Source: Paragyromitra xinjiangensis (lineage: Eukaryota; Ascomycota; Pezizomycetes; Pezizales; Discinaceae). Taken from it: DNA of 64,000 nucleotides. The notes beneath the pieces are model-generated. The model searched no databases. It was given only the letters and a program-made list of their open reading frames with translations, and was not told the origin of the DNA. Position 1 is the stretch's first letter, and each line of letters begins with the position of its first letter. Of the stretch, positions 37,701 through 48,428 are shown in pieces. Position numbers and translations under genes: made by a program. The DNA lies in NCBI GenBank assembly GCA_038503065.1, contig JBCAMK010000012.1:1798001-1862000 (forward strand), read 5' to 3'.

Positions 37701-40700
37701 TTAAGAGTATTTCAGCCTTTTGCCATAGGCTTACCCTGGTGGTAACCCAATAAGTGTAACTAGCCTTTAATACAAGTCTATAGTTTCTATTGGGCTTTGA
37801 GCTCAGGTCTTTTTGATAGGTACTCCGTTTTCCGAAGCTGTGCACATAAGAATGGTCAATTGTGGCTAATAGCTATGAGGGCCGTGCATAAACGTGTACG
37901 GGTATACGGATCTAGCCATACCAGGATTCTACTAGTGTTTCCGCAGGTGCAGCGGCCGGCCGGAATACTATAGGTCATTATTGGTATCACCCTGAGTTGA
38001 TCGGAAAGTTAGAATCCACATGAATCTAGATTTATATCTAGCTACGATGAGCGAATTTTAATTTACGTATGGTAAGAAAAGATGGGGTAGCGGAGTAAAG
38101 GTTCTCTGGAAAACCCCCTTACGAATCATGAATCCGGGAAATAAGTTCCGAGAGAAATCTAAATCGGTGTTTTGTAGGGATTGAGACTAGTTCGCTGAAG
38201 GGAGTGGGGTAATTCACGTCATGATTTGGGTTTGAATTCCAGGGCGACGCCCTCGAATCCCGACATCCTATCGTGAATAGGAAGTCGTTGGGGGTTGAAG
38301 TTGCAAAGCTTAGCTTTCGTTTACAAGGCCCCGCAGCTCACTAGTCGCTAAAACTTCAGAGTAATTAGCGCCCCGGACTTAAATTCATATGTACCCCTGA
38401 CGGTTTAGTCTTCTTCGGGGGCCGTTATGGGGCCCCACACTCAATCCCGGACCGCCACACACGCTGATTTCTCTGCTAGGTGGCGGATGAAGATTAAAAA
38501 TGATGACAATAGATATATAGTACAGACTGAAGCTCAATTGTGTAATAGGCAGAAAATAATTAACATGTTAGAGTTAAAGCAGCTCCATAACCCATTCACA
38601 CAGCTGCTTCCAGGTTTCACATCTCAGATTGGAAGGCGATTGGGAAGTTTCACTAATTCTAGGCCTGGGGGATACCTCGGCATGTTTAAGCTAATATAAA
38701 GGCCCTAGGATTTCGGGACGCAAATTTTGGGGTTTAACCCAAGATAGGCGAGGAGGCTGCATACAATATATATGCACGTCAACTTTAGTTGATTACAATC
38801 TACATTTTGTGGGGATTTGCGTGATATTTGTGTTTATGTGTGTCTGATTGGTTGGCGACTTTCCTAGACCGGTCTAGGGGCTTCTATAGGCTAACCTATT
38901 TATTGTTTTCTTGTTCTAGTTAGCTAAGGGCAAGGAACAATATCTCTCCAAGTTATTAGCGTGACAGAAACCATATACGCATGTGATCTTATAACTCCAG
39001 ATGAACGCCTAGGAGTGACTTCTAGTGGCAACATTCGTTGGATCGCTTTCTTCTTCGGAACTTCACTTCCAGAAATCTCCACAAACTCATAGACACCGCC
39101 TTAAGGAATTGACTCGATACGAGAGACTCAGCTTGCAGCATTTATTGGCTAAAACTGACTTATTGCGCTAATTACATATCTACGCCATAGTGACTCCAGG
39201 TCTTAAAATGCTCCTACCGAGGACCTCGCGATCATAGAGCACTCTTGGTTCTTGATTTTGGAACCGCCCCCGCCTGACCCCAACTTATGTTATCTGAGGC
39301 CTTTGAGTGACTGCAATGAGAATGTATAGCCCACCAGTCAGAAGGCTAACATGTGATTATCATCTTCCTCTCACCACGTTTTGGGGGAAATGAGGGTATT
39401 ACTGGACTGAGATCATTCAGGGAGTTTTGTAGCCTAATACTGGCGTATGTGGCGTATTCTCCTTGAAATGGAAGTCACAGGATATTTCATGCTGACTAGG
39501 GCTATTGCTCTGCCGACCGCATCCAACGATCATGCACTTCATAAAAGGTGGCTCGTTACGAATTTTGCGTAAGCAGTTATATATACTCCTAGAGGCATCT
39601 AGCTAGGTGTCGCGGTATCCGTCGTGATGCTAATTGCATCACTTGCAGTACCCTGGATATGCACGCACCACGAAACTTAAACTTTCCTCAGATAAAAATC
39701 CTTATCGCGGTGTGGGGAACAGCGAGGCTCCGTTGTACAAAATGCACCTGCTCGAGTCATCTTTGTGTTGCGTTGCACGAATTGAAGAACACTTGGCATA
39801 GTGAAATCACATGGAATCTGCAGCTTTAGTAACTGCACGCGCCAGTGTAAACTGACAGTTCACGAAATACGTGGAAGTTGAATCCATCGTAAGAAGGGCA
39901 ACTTTTTGAGGCGTCAAAGGTCCGGACAGTTCGCTGACACTCTTTTAGAATGACGCATCTAGGACTATCCGGTGGCTGTAACAGCAAGGTCGATCCGATG
40001 ATATCTTGTAATGAAAACTAACTTGAACTAAGATGGACCATACTTAGAAGCCGGGTAATCTGTGGTAATGATGGTTGAGCGACTTTTAGGGCCAGGCTAG
40101 CGCAAGCAGCCAGCCACCAAAATTTGAATTTTACCCCGTAGCCAACCCAAGAAACCTATCAGAATTAGTAAACGCCTGAGTGTCGTATCTCCTATCTCTC
40201 ACATATCGTATATTCGGATATGGCCACTGTATGCATTCCGGGGACTCGGCGGAGAATGAGGAGGCAGAAGTCATAGATTAAAGTGCTCGAGCGTTCCATA
40301 AAGCACTCATCCAAATTTAAAACACGCTACTTTTCAGTTTAGTAGAGCTTTAATCGCGCATATATAAACAGTATCAGCGATATCGGATACAATCGGATGT
40401 GAAAGGGCTCTTCCTTGACCATGGAAGTAATTGAACCGATTTGCAATTTTGTGGGGCTGCTTTGGGGGGCCCCATATCTACATCAAGTTATGGGGGCTGA
40501 TACTTTGGGCCCTTCTCGATGGTCGAGACCACGAAGACTTCTTCCTTGTTTTTCTCGGATGCTAATTTCTTTAGGGGTGTTTGATTTGGAATAAAGTGGA
40601 AAAGGGACGTAATACAGCAGTGTTAGGCCCTTTCCCTTTACAACCCATAACTTGACGGTCTCAAGCCCCTCCCGTACACCTCTCCCCTCTCCCCTATAAT

Positions 40701-42900
40701 ATCGATAGAATATTTTCGGGCATGGTGGCAGAGGTCGTATCCTATCTCCCTCTAGGCATACGCCCGCACCAAGCTAGATTCCTCCTTTGTTTCACTCATT
40801 GCTATCCCGTTTTTCGTTTTATACGCCTTTGCTTCGCTATAAAATCTCTCTGGAAGTACACTCTGTTCAAATCAAAGAAATGAGGCAAAGAGACAAGATC
40901 ACGTTGAGTTCTCCCATCATTGCTTGCGCATCTTCATAATTAGAGCATTTTCTTAATCAGAATTCGATTTATTACGAGGTCTACCACTCCAATTTTCAGT
41001 ACCTGGGCGTTCTGTTCCTCATAGATCGCACTAGTGGGATCCTCTACGGTCGGGCCCGAGGCTTTACTGTGATATTAAGGTGCTGGTGGTTTGTTCCTCT
41101 GTGTCGTATGTATCTGTTTTCCGGTTCCTTATTTATTTGTCTAATTATGTTGGAAGCTAGACCTATAAGATTTACTTAAGTTTACGTCAACATCTTGGTC
41201 TTGCGGGGATGACGGAAGCGCAAAGCGTATTTGGAGAGTACAGTAACCCAGGGGGTTGGATGTACCTGGTTGCAATTGTCGAAGAAGGATAGGAGATTAT
41301 ATAACATCCTGACTAAGCGTGTCTAGAAGATAATCTATTAAAGAGAACCGTTATAGGAAGGCGAGAATAGCTTCGAGTAATCATCGTCAATTTGATATTA
41401 GCATCACGCTGTTTGTCTATGATTTACAATAACAATTTTTTGAGATTGGGTTAGGGTTGGTTCAACCTGAGGTTGCCATCGGATATGATTGGTTGGGCTA
41501 AGTAATTAGGATTGGTCATTTTGTCCTTTGCTTCGTTTGTCATGAAGCGGGTAATCCCGCTGTATGCGCAACAACAAACCCTACCAGCTGGAGTAACATG
41601 TCTTACATTCAGCGCCACAACCCTAATTAAAGTTACCTTCGATAAACAAAACCCAATAACTGCTCCTCGGCTTAGATCTTGGCAGCTATCAACTGAATGG
41701 CACCAATGATTCAAACTGCGGTCACTGCTTCCTGCTATCCTACGACCTGTCTGTTTCAAGGCTCGGCTCTGGTTCCGCTTTCGCCTCGTCTACAATCTCC
41801 ATTGTCGCATGACCAACAACTACGGCGACGCCCAAAACGCGCACATGGTTACCCAAGAGGTCTCTTAAAGATATGACGCGCTGTAAACTCAATAACCTGC
41901 TTGACACCAAAGCCATCAACATTCTATCTAGGCTATGGGATTTCCTGAATTCGTAGATTGTGAACTGCACATCAAGTCTGGTCACGTAGAGAGTAAGCTG
42001 ACATGAAGATGTCCACAGGTTAGGCCATGAGGGAGATTTTTCACTGCTTGCCAAAATGACTGGTTTATGTAAAACGAGCACACCATATATATGCTGCTTC
42101 GCTAAAATGTTGTTATAGATAGTGAAAACTTGTTTATCCGTCGATTTCAGAGCTGTTGGTATGATGATACGAAGTCTTGGCATCCTCCTCTCTACTGCGC
42201 AAGACTGCCGGCAGATTGGGGCTGTGGAAGATTGCGATCCTGAAATTTTATTCACATCCTACCAATCTTGTGGCAGGGAAATAGAGCTCTGGCGGAAGAT
42301 AGCTAAGGGGTGAGTTCCATAGGTGAATAACGGTAAGTGAGGTGAATAGATTAGTAAGAGGTACATGTGTAAGAGGTAGATAATCGGCGAAATCGGAAGA
42401 AAGGTTTCACGGGGCAAGGCAACAACTTGATGCAGAAAGCTGACCAGCGGATCCATCATTGGCTTTAGGCTAGATGGATTCTAAGACAAGCGACAACACA
42501 TACTCTAAACCTTGCGCCGCTTCAATTCAAATAATTGGGGCAGAGTGAGGAGAAATTTCCTCCCGTGGTCTTTGCAGTAGCTGAAAGCCATTCATCGTAT
42601 GTCAGCAGCGCTAGACACTTCCTATGTTTGATATTCTACACAAATATCCTGGGGGATTTTTCTAATACGTCTTGTTCCTAGTCGACTTTCCGTAGTTCTC
42701 GGTTTAATGCACCAGTATGGTCAAATGCAAGTATGTTCTAGTTATTAGACCACGGCCGAGATATCTAAACCCAACAGGTGGGTGTACAAACACTACCATT
42801 ACGATCAAGCATCAAGCCTAGACATAAGATAGTGGTAGAAAAACTAAACTTCAAGATGTGGAAATCTCAAGTATGGGGAGATTTTCGGAAAAAAAAAGTA
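34779..42900. other. 8-kb gene desert
   Basis: No recognisable gene, RNA or intact transposon. The longest frame is 171 codons (41740-42255, minus), without recognisable domains or clear splice context. A telomere-type motif lies at 41449-41458. Stops are frequent in every frame, which fits old, mutated repeats or non-coding spacer. Upstream of GH55 (34779-35290) is its probable promoter. Confidence 0.55.
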
Positions 42901-43359
42901 CAGTAAAACCTATCATAATTCCAGCCTATCATATTTCCATACCTATCATATTTCCAGCCAGCAGCTACCGCAAACTTCGTTCTATGGGAAAAACCTGTCT
43001 TATTTCCATCCCTATCATAATTCCATTTCCAGCAGATTCCCAGCATATAAATTTGCTAATTTCCAGAGTCACCCAGATAATGAGAAGATTTTTGTAGATA
43101 TTTTCAACTTTTTCCACTTGGAAACACATCTCAACATGACCATCCATATCCCCTGTGAAGGCAGCCTCTTTTAGAATGGTTGTTGGTGTGCAATAGTGGT
43201 TCTCGTAGCCTGCTCCTTATGGGTATCTTGCTGCCAAGATCCTGGGTTAGGGTTATTGAGGCTCTAAGCGCCGCCAAGAAACTTATTGAAGTTCCATACC
43301 TATCATAATTCTAGCCAAACTCCAGGAACAGCCAACTGGAATTATGATAGGTTTTACTC
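42901..43359. mobile_element. ~458-bp MITE with TACAGTAAAACC ends (Tc1/pogo-like)
   Basis: The left end 42902-42924 (AGTAAAACCTATCATAATTC then CAG) is exactly complementary to 43336-43358, a perfect 23-bp terminal inverted repeat. The left border reads TA|CAGTAAAACC, as in Tc1/mariner/pogo elements with TA target sites; the right border is slightly eroded (ACTCATG). Sub-terminal copies of CCTATCATAWTTCCA recur at about 42925, 42941, 43010 and 43305. No transposase frame is present, so it is non-autonomous. Confidence 0.8.
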
Positions 43360-43420
43360 ATGCTGCCGTTTTGAAGTCGCGCTTCCTAGATAGGAAACTT
43401 CCTATTCCCCAACTAAAGAT

Positions 43421-44054
43421 TTGGCGAGGCTGTCTGAATCTAAGGGTTTTACATACAAAATGCCAGAAAACAGTGGTATCTTGTTCAGAATCAATATCCT
43501 AAAGGCGCTATGGAGGAAAGAGAGGTGTCAAAAGGGCACCGAGAAGATGCCACAGAGGTGCAAGAGACTGCCGAGACTGCCTTCAACCAATAGAAATGGC
43601 TTTCCCACCAGATCTTGCCAGCTTAGGCAACGCGACTTCAAACCGGCTGCATGAGTACTGTAACGAATGCGGAGAAACCGAAACAACATCCCACATAATA
43701 TTGGAATGTCCAAAGTGGGAACAGCAAAGAACCGAATTCCTCCTTCCAATCCTAAGAACAGTAATATTCTACAGGAAACCAAAAATAAATTTGCATCACC
43801 TTCTTTTCGTATTCGAAGACGAAATAGCAAAATTTATCCAACAAACCGATTTAAGACAAAGAATGAGATGGAGAGTACGAGGAAAAGAAAAGGACGAGGC
43901 GGTACCAATAGAAATAGTTCCCGGACGGGAACTACAGCTGCAAATTATACAAAGGCCAATGGTCATGATAGAAAAGAGAGTGGAGAGAGAGATTGCAAGA
44001 AAGGCGAGAGCGAGAGAAAGGAGAAGAAGAATGAGAGAGGCGAGGAGAGGATAG
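43421..44054 (+). pseudogene. LINE (non-LTR retrotransposon) 3' remnant
   Basis: The frame from about 43560 contains YCNECGETETTSHIILECPKW, the Cys/His cluster and ECPKW motif at the C-terminus of fungal non-LTR reverse-transcriptase/RNase H polyproteins. It is followed by a basic Arg-rich tail. The upstream part (43421-43600) shifts frame and has stops, and no reverse-transcriptase core motif is present. Only a truncated 3' end remains, as is usual for dead LINE copies. It lies 62 bp from the MITE. Confidence 0.6.
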
Positions 44055-44083
44055 AGAAGGAAGAGAGAGTGGGTTTTATTGGT

Positions 44084-44157
44084 TTTTGTTTGTTTTTGTT
44101 TTTGTTTTTGTTTTTGTTTTGTTTGGTTTTGTTTTGTGTTTTGTTTGAGTTTGTTTA
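44084..44157 (+). repeat. (TTTTTG)n-type microsatellite
   Basis: An array of G spaced by three to five T, directly downstream of the LINE remnant. It may be a decayed 3' tail repeat of that element or an independent simple repeat. Confidence 0.8.
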
Positions 44158-44909
44158 TTTTATGGAACGAGGGAGAAGAAAGTGGGTAACAGTGGTAAAT
44201 GTTTACAAAGGCTGTGAAAAGCGAAGAGGTGGGGTTCTAGCTGTGTTTTCTGCAGGGGGCTTCATTTCATATATACGGAGATTCTTACAATGTAAGAAGG
44301 CAAAAATGGTTAAAAGGTGGTTTTATTTAAGTCAGGCTGGTACTAAACCATGCCGTAGGATGAATACCCATAAAGGGTCTATCCTTATTTTGAAGAGATA
44401 GTTTTTTTCAGAATTAAATTCATTATTAAAAAAAAAATGAGTACTGTAATCAAGTTTTAGCTTAAGTTCTATTGGGAAATTACCCTACCTATCGGGGTGT
44501 TCCCACATAGATCGGCTGGGGGATCTTATGCGCTGTTCGATATGCTACTTTTAGAGAATCCTCTGCAGCTTTCACTTCTGAATTTGCTGATTTTCGTTAA
44601 TCTTGCATATAAAAGGATCAAATTGTGATCCGTGGGTTTCGTTCGCTTAATTGTTACCCGCGCGCGGTCCGGGAAGCTAGCCAGTCCCATCATAGGATTT
44701 TGGAATTGACACAGTTGAAACAAGACGACTTATATCTTCAACTTTCCGTCGATCCTGATTAAAGACGTGGCCTTAAAGCCCGAGCATTGAACGTAGATAA
44801 AGTAGAACTTTCTCTATCGTACTCACTACTAATCACCTAAACCCCATTCATATACCCGATTCCATCATCAAGAACGATTGCAACATACCACCAACGCCAG
44901 AAACCAGAA
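44158..44909. other. Intergenic upstream of second CorA-like gene
   Basis: No gene recognised. A/T homopolymers occur near 44430. The last 100 bases are C/A-rich (CATACCACCAACGCCAG), resembling a fungal 5' leader for the gene starting at 44910. Confidence 0.5.
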
Positions 44910-47667
44910 ATGTCCCAACCTAATCAATCCCCCGCCGACCAAGAAAAGGTGATGGAATTGATTAAGAATCTCCAAGGGCAGATCGAGTGCCTCAAGGGCC
45001 TGTACGGGCTCCGTATCGACGCCCAGAATTCCCGCATACCAGAACCCGAGGAAGTAACGGACGAAGAGCATGGAAAGAGAACCATATCTAAGGGCGGGCC
45101 CTCAACCGCTGGACCGTCCAATTTGAGCGTTGTCAGGTATCCAGATTCCTGGAATATATCATGGGATGATGAAACTCTATTCGATAAGCTATTTAACTGT
45201 CAAAATAACGTTAACGCCAATTGTAAACATGACGACGCGAAATGCTCACTAAAGATATTATCCGGTGACGTTCACACCAGCCAAAGGAACTTTCGCTGCT
45301 ATACTGAGGTACCAAAGGCGCTGGAGGGGATTAACTCGAAACAGTTTATCAATAGGAGCCCGGGGGAAGCTAAGAAGGGAATGGAAGCTAAGAAGGGCAT
45401 GAAAGCTAAGAAGGGTAAGAAGGGCATGAAATCTAAGAAGGAAATGGAAGCTAATAGGGAGAGGGAAGCTAATAGGGAGAGGGAAGCTAATAGCATGGAA
45501 ATTGCGGTTATCGAGGGCCTAAATCCAAACCCTAAACCCTCCAGGAAAACCGCTCTCCATAGAGAAGCCCTGCGCATGCTGCCCCCAGCCGGTGCCGAAG
45601 AAGAAACATGTGCAATCCACATCACGGACTTCGATAATTGTAATAACAAGATTGCAGACCTTAATGGCCTGAGTCTTGGTCTGCAAGGTTTCGAACGAGT
45701 ATTTGATCCGGTACGTTTCAAGGGTTTTGCCGCTTTCATCCCTTTTTCTGAAAAAATGCTTTAAACTGAAAACCTCTGCTAATAAGTCGCGAAGAGATCA
45801 AAGTCGGGGGCTTGGGGGAGGAAAATGTATGGTCGTCTTATTCTAACCTGCTAAACTTTTTTCAGCGAGCTGATATTCCCGATGAACGACAGCAACATAA
45901 ACTCTCCCTCACCTAGTGTTACTATCTTGGTCTTGATGAGTGATGTAAAAGGGGAGAGCGGCGAGTTTGGAGGCTGCCATACTTCGACCTTGGTCAAACA
46001 CCTCAGTCCCGATGCGAGAGACAGATTCCACCAGCACAACGCGAAAAGCCACCAACATAGAGTATTTTTAAACCCCACATCTACTTTTATTACGTTCTAA
46101 CGGTACATATAGCAACATTCGTTTACGATTTCGTACTTTGCAATGTATAAAGATAAGCCCTCATCCTCCGGAACTGCGACGTACGATCAGCCGTGTGGAG
46201 TCTTTGGCGACTTCCCAGACACAAGATCCGAAGCGGACGATAAATGGATCCGAGAAGAAAAGTTCTCAGTCTCTTTCAGTGCATTCAAATCAGCGCCATA
46301 TAACCGGCCTGACGCTAAGGGCCTCCAGGGATACGGGCCTTGGCTGTTGGTATCCTGGAATGAATTACCTTCTCAAGGTAATGCCAATGTACAAACGGAA
46401 ACCATTGATCAACTCCAGCTTCCACGCTGGGTCTTTGAAAACATCGACGGCATTATTCAAAAGTGGAGTGAGGTGTTGAATGTGCTAGATCAGAAGATTG
46501 ATGTGCCGGTAAGATACCTTGTCGAAGGCTACATATATATGATAAGACTTGTAACTAAATGGTTAGAGTGCGGTAATTTTCGACCCTAACCAAAGGTTCT
46601 TCGAAGACGAGAATTTCACCAATTCCAAACGATACTTTTGGGCTTTACAAACTTTACGAGTTTTTGCGAACTATGTTGAAAATACGCTAGAAATTTTACC
46701 TATTATATCCAAGAACATGGAAATGTTTGGGACGAACGATATGCCAGACCGGAAGAACGATCAACTAGAACGGTGTATCCAAAGGCTCAAGAAGCTACGA
46801 GACCGTATCGAGAAAAGACGAGAAGAGGTTAAGAATTTGAGCGACGGGGTTAGACCTCTCCCTAAAGTCGAAGATCTGTTATAACCCTGACTAATGTACT
46901 GCTGCAGCTCTTCTCTGCATCTTCAGCTGTTGAAGCAAGGCTTGCTGCCGACCAGGGTGCTAACATCCGCCTGTTGACTCTAGTGACGATTGCATTTCTG
47001 CCAGCATCCTTCATAACAGTAAGACTACCGGTTCTCTGAAATGGTTATGAGAATCGAAAGACTAACCCCCAGAAAATAGTCCGTATACGGCATGAATGGC
47101 TTACTTAACGTAACCCTCAACTCGTTCTTCGTGTCGCTAGTGGTCACATGTCTCGTCACTTTTTTTATCGTGTTCAACCTCCGCAACACCGAAAGGATTT
47201 TCCGCAAGTTCTATAGGGGTTGGACGGATAAAATGCAGCAAAAAATGCTAAAAGAACCAGAGAGAGGAGAGATGAAGCTTGGTAGGACCTTCTATTACAT
47301 GGATCCTATAGTCGTCACAAAAAGCTCTGAAAAATGGAGACGGCGAGGTATGCGGCTTCAGCAGACCGAGGAGTTTCACAGGGCCGAACCCCCCGTCAGC
47401 AACTGGTGGTATGTTGGATACTTCTTCAGGGGCCTATTTCTTCCAGCATGGGAATGTAGACCTATGCAAAAAGTGAGATATATGGGACCACGGATACGTA
47501 AAAAAGCGGCGCTAGTGCGGGACTGGATGAGATCTATAGGGCCACGAATACGTGAAAAAGTGCGGGACTGGGTGAAAATAGCTAAAGCAGCTAAAGCAGC
47601 TAAAGGAGCTAAACCAAACGCCCCCGTTCTCCCACTGATAGAGTCTGACCCATGTCTGGAAAGTTAG
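44910..47667 (+). CDS. CorA-like divalent cation transporter with YGMN motif and Lys-rich repeats
   Basis: Predicted membrane protein of the CorA superfamily, which moves Mg2+ or related divalent cations and works as a homopentamer. Proposed exons: 44910-45710, 45870-46061, 46113-46508, 46567-46848, 46908-47018, 47080-47667 (789 aa). All joins are phase 0 with GT-AG borders. The second exon uses the acceptor GAG at 45869, four bases after a stronger CAG at 45865 that would lead to a stop, so that junction deserves a check. The N-terminus has a coiled coil, then degenerate Lys-rich repeats (residues about 153-195: EAKKGMEAKKGMKAKKG). The conserved arm includes VIFDPNQRFFEDENFTNSKR and a long helix. 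TM1 (LLTLVTIAFLPASFIT) is followed at once by SVYGMNG (Y597-G-M-N600), the ion-selectivity motif, and then TM2 (FFVSLVVTCLVTFFIVFNL). The tail of about 160 residues is basic. The GMN suggests it is functional. Confidence 0.72.
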
Positions 47668-48428
47668 TTCCCATGGTTTTATTTCATTAAGTTACAAAGG
47701 TTATAGCTTTATGTCCTTCAATGTATTTCATTTTATTTCCTACCTAATCCGTCGTTTTAATGTACCAATGCCTATTTTCCTTGAACTAAAAACTCTAGCA
47801 TACCTTCTACACCTAGCTCAGGACATTTCTTTAGTACTTTCTTAAGTAGTTAACGTTATGTATGGTTATTAATCAAATTTATTTATTCTGGAAGCTCACT
47901 TGCGGCGAGATCTTGGGACCTACCATCTTGTCGAGTAATTCGTCCTGCCAGCTAAACTGACCTTATCAGTACGAGCATAAATCTAAGATATGTTACTCAA
48001 ACCCCTAAGTGACAATAACAGGCGGTGAAGATACCATATTGTAAGTTTCACTTCAGCCCTGAAATCACCGACACCTAGACTTCACGAGGGAGGTATCTAC
48101 GGATTCAACTAGATCAAAACCAAATATCTCAAAGCAAGTCCATAATTCCATTATATTCGCATCATTACCACCTCATCACAATCGCAATCACGATTATAAA
48201 CATCACCATACAAAAACCCATAAAACGGGCCTCATCTCAAACGAAATAACTAAGAAAGTCAACCAACCACGTCCATCTAAACACAGCAAAAGAAATCCCT
48301 AAGATCCCCTCCCCTTCCCTTGTCTCCCACCCCACGATACCCCATTCTTTTTCCAAGCCAAGGAACCCACGCTTATAAATAAGAAACAAAGCCATTTATA
48401 CAAACCAACCTAAAATACACTATCCAAC
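47668..48428. other. Intergenic, convergent 3' ends
   Basis: Spacer between the convergent CorA-like gene (+) and sec16 (-). It should hold both 3' untranslated regions. No other feature was seen. Confidence 0.5.

Noticed and set aside
41740..42255. 171-codon minus-strand open frame
   Set aside because: No domain, signal, coiled coil or convincing splice context; composition resembles the surrounding non-coding DNA.
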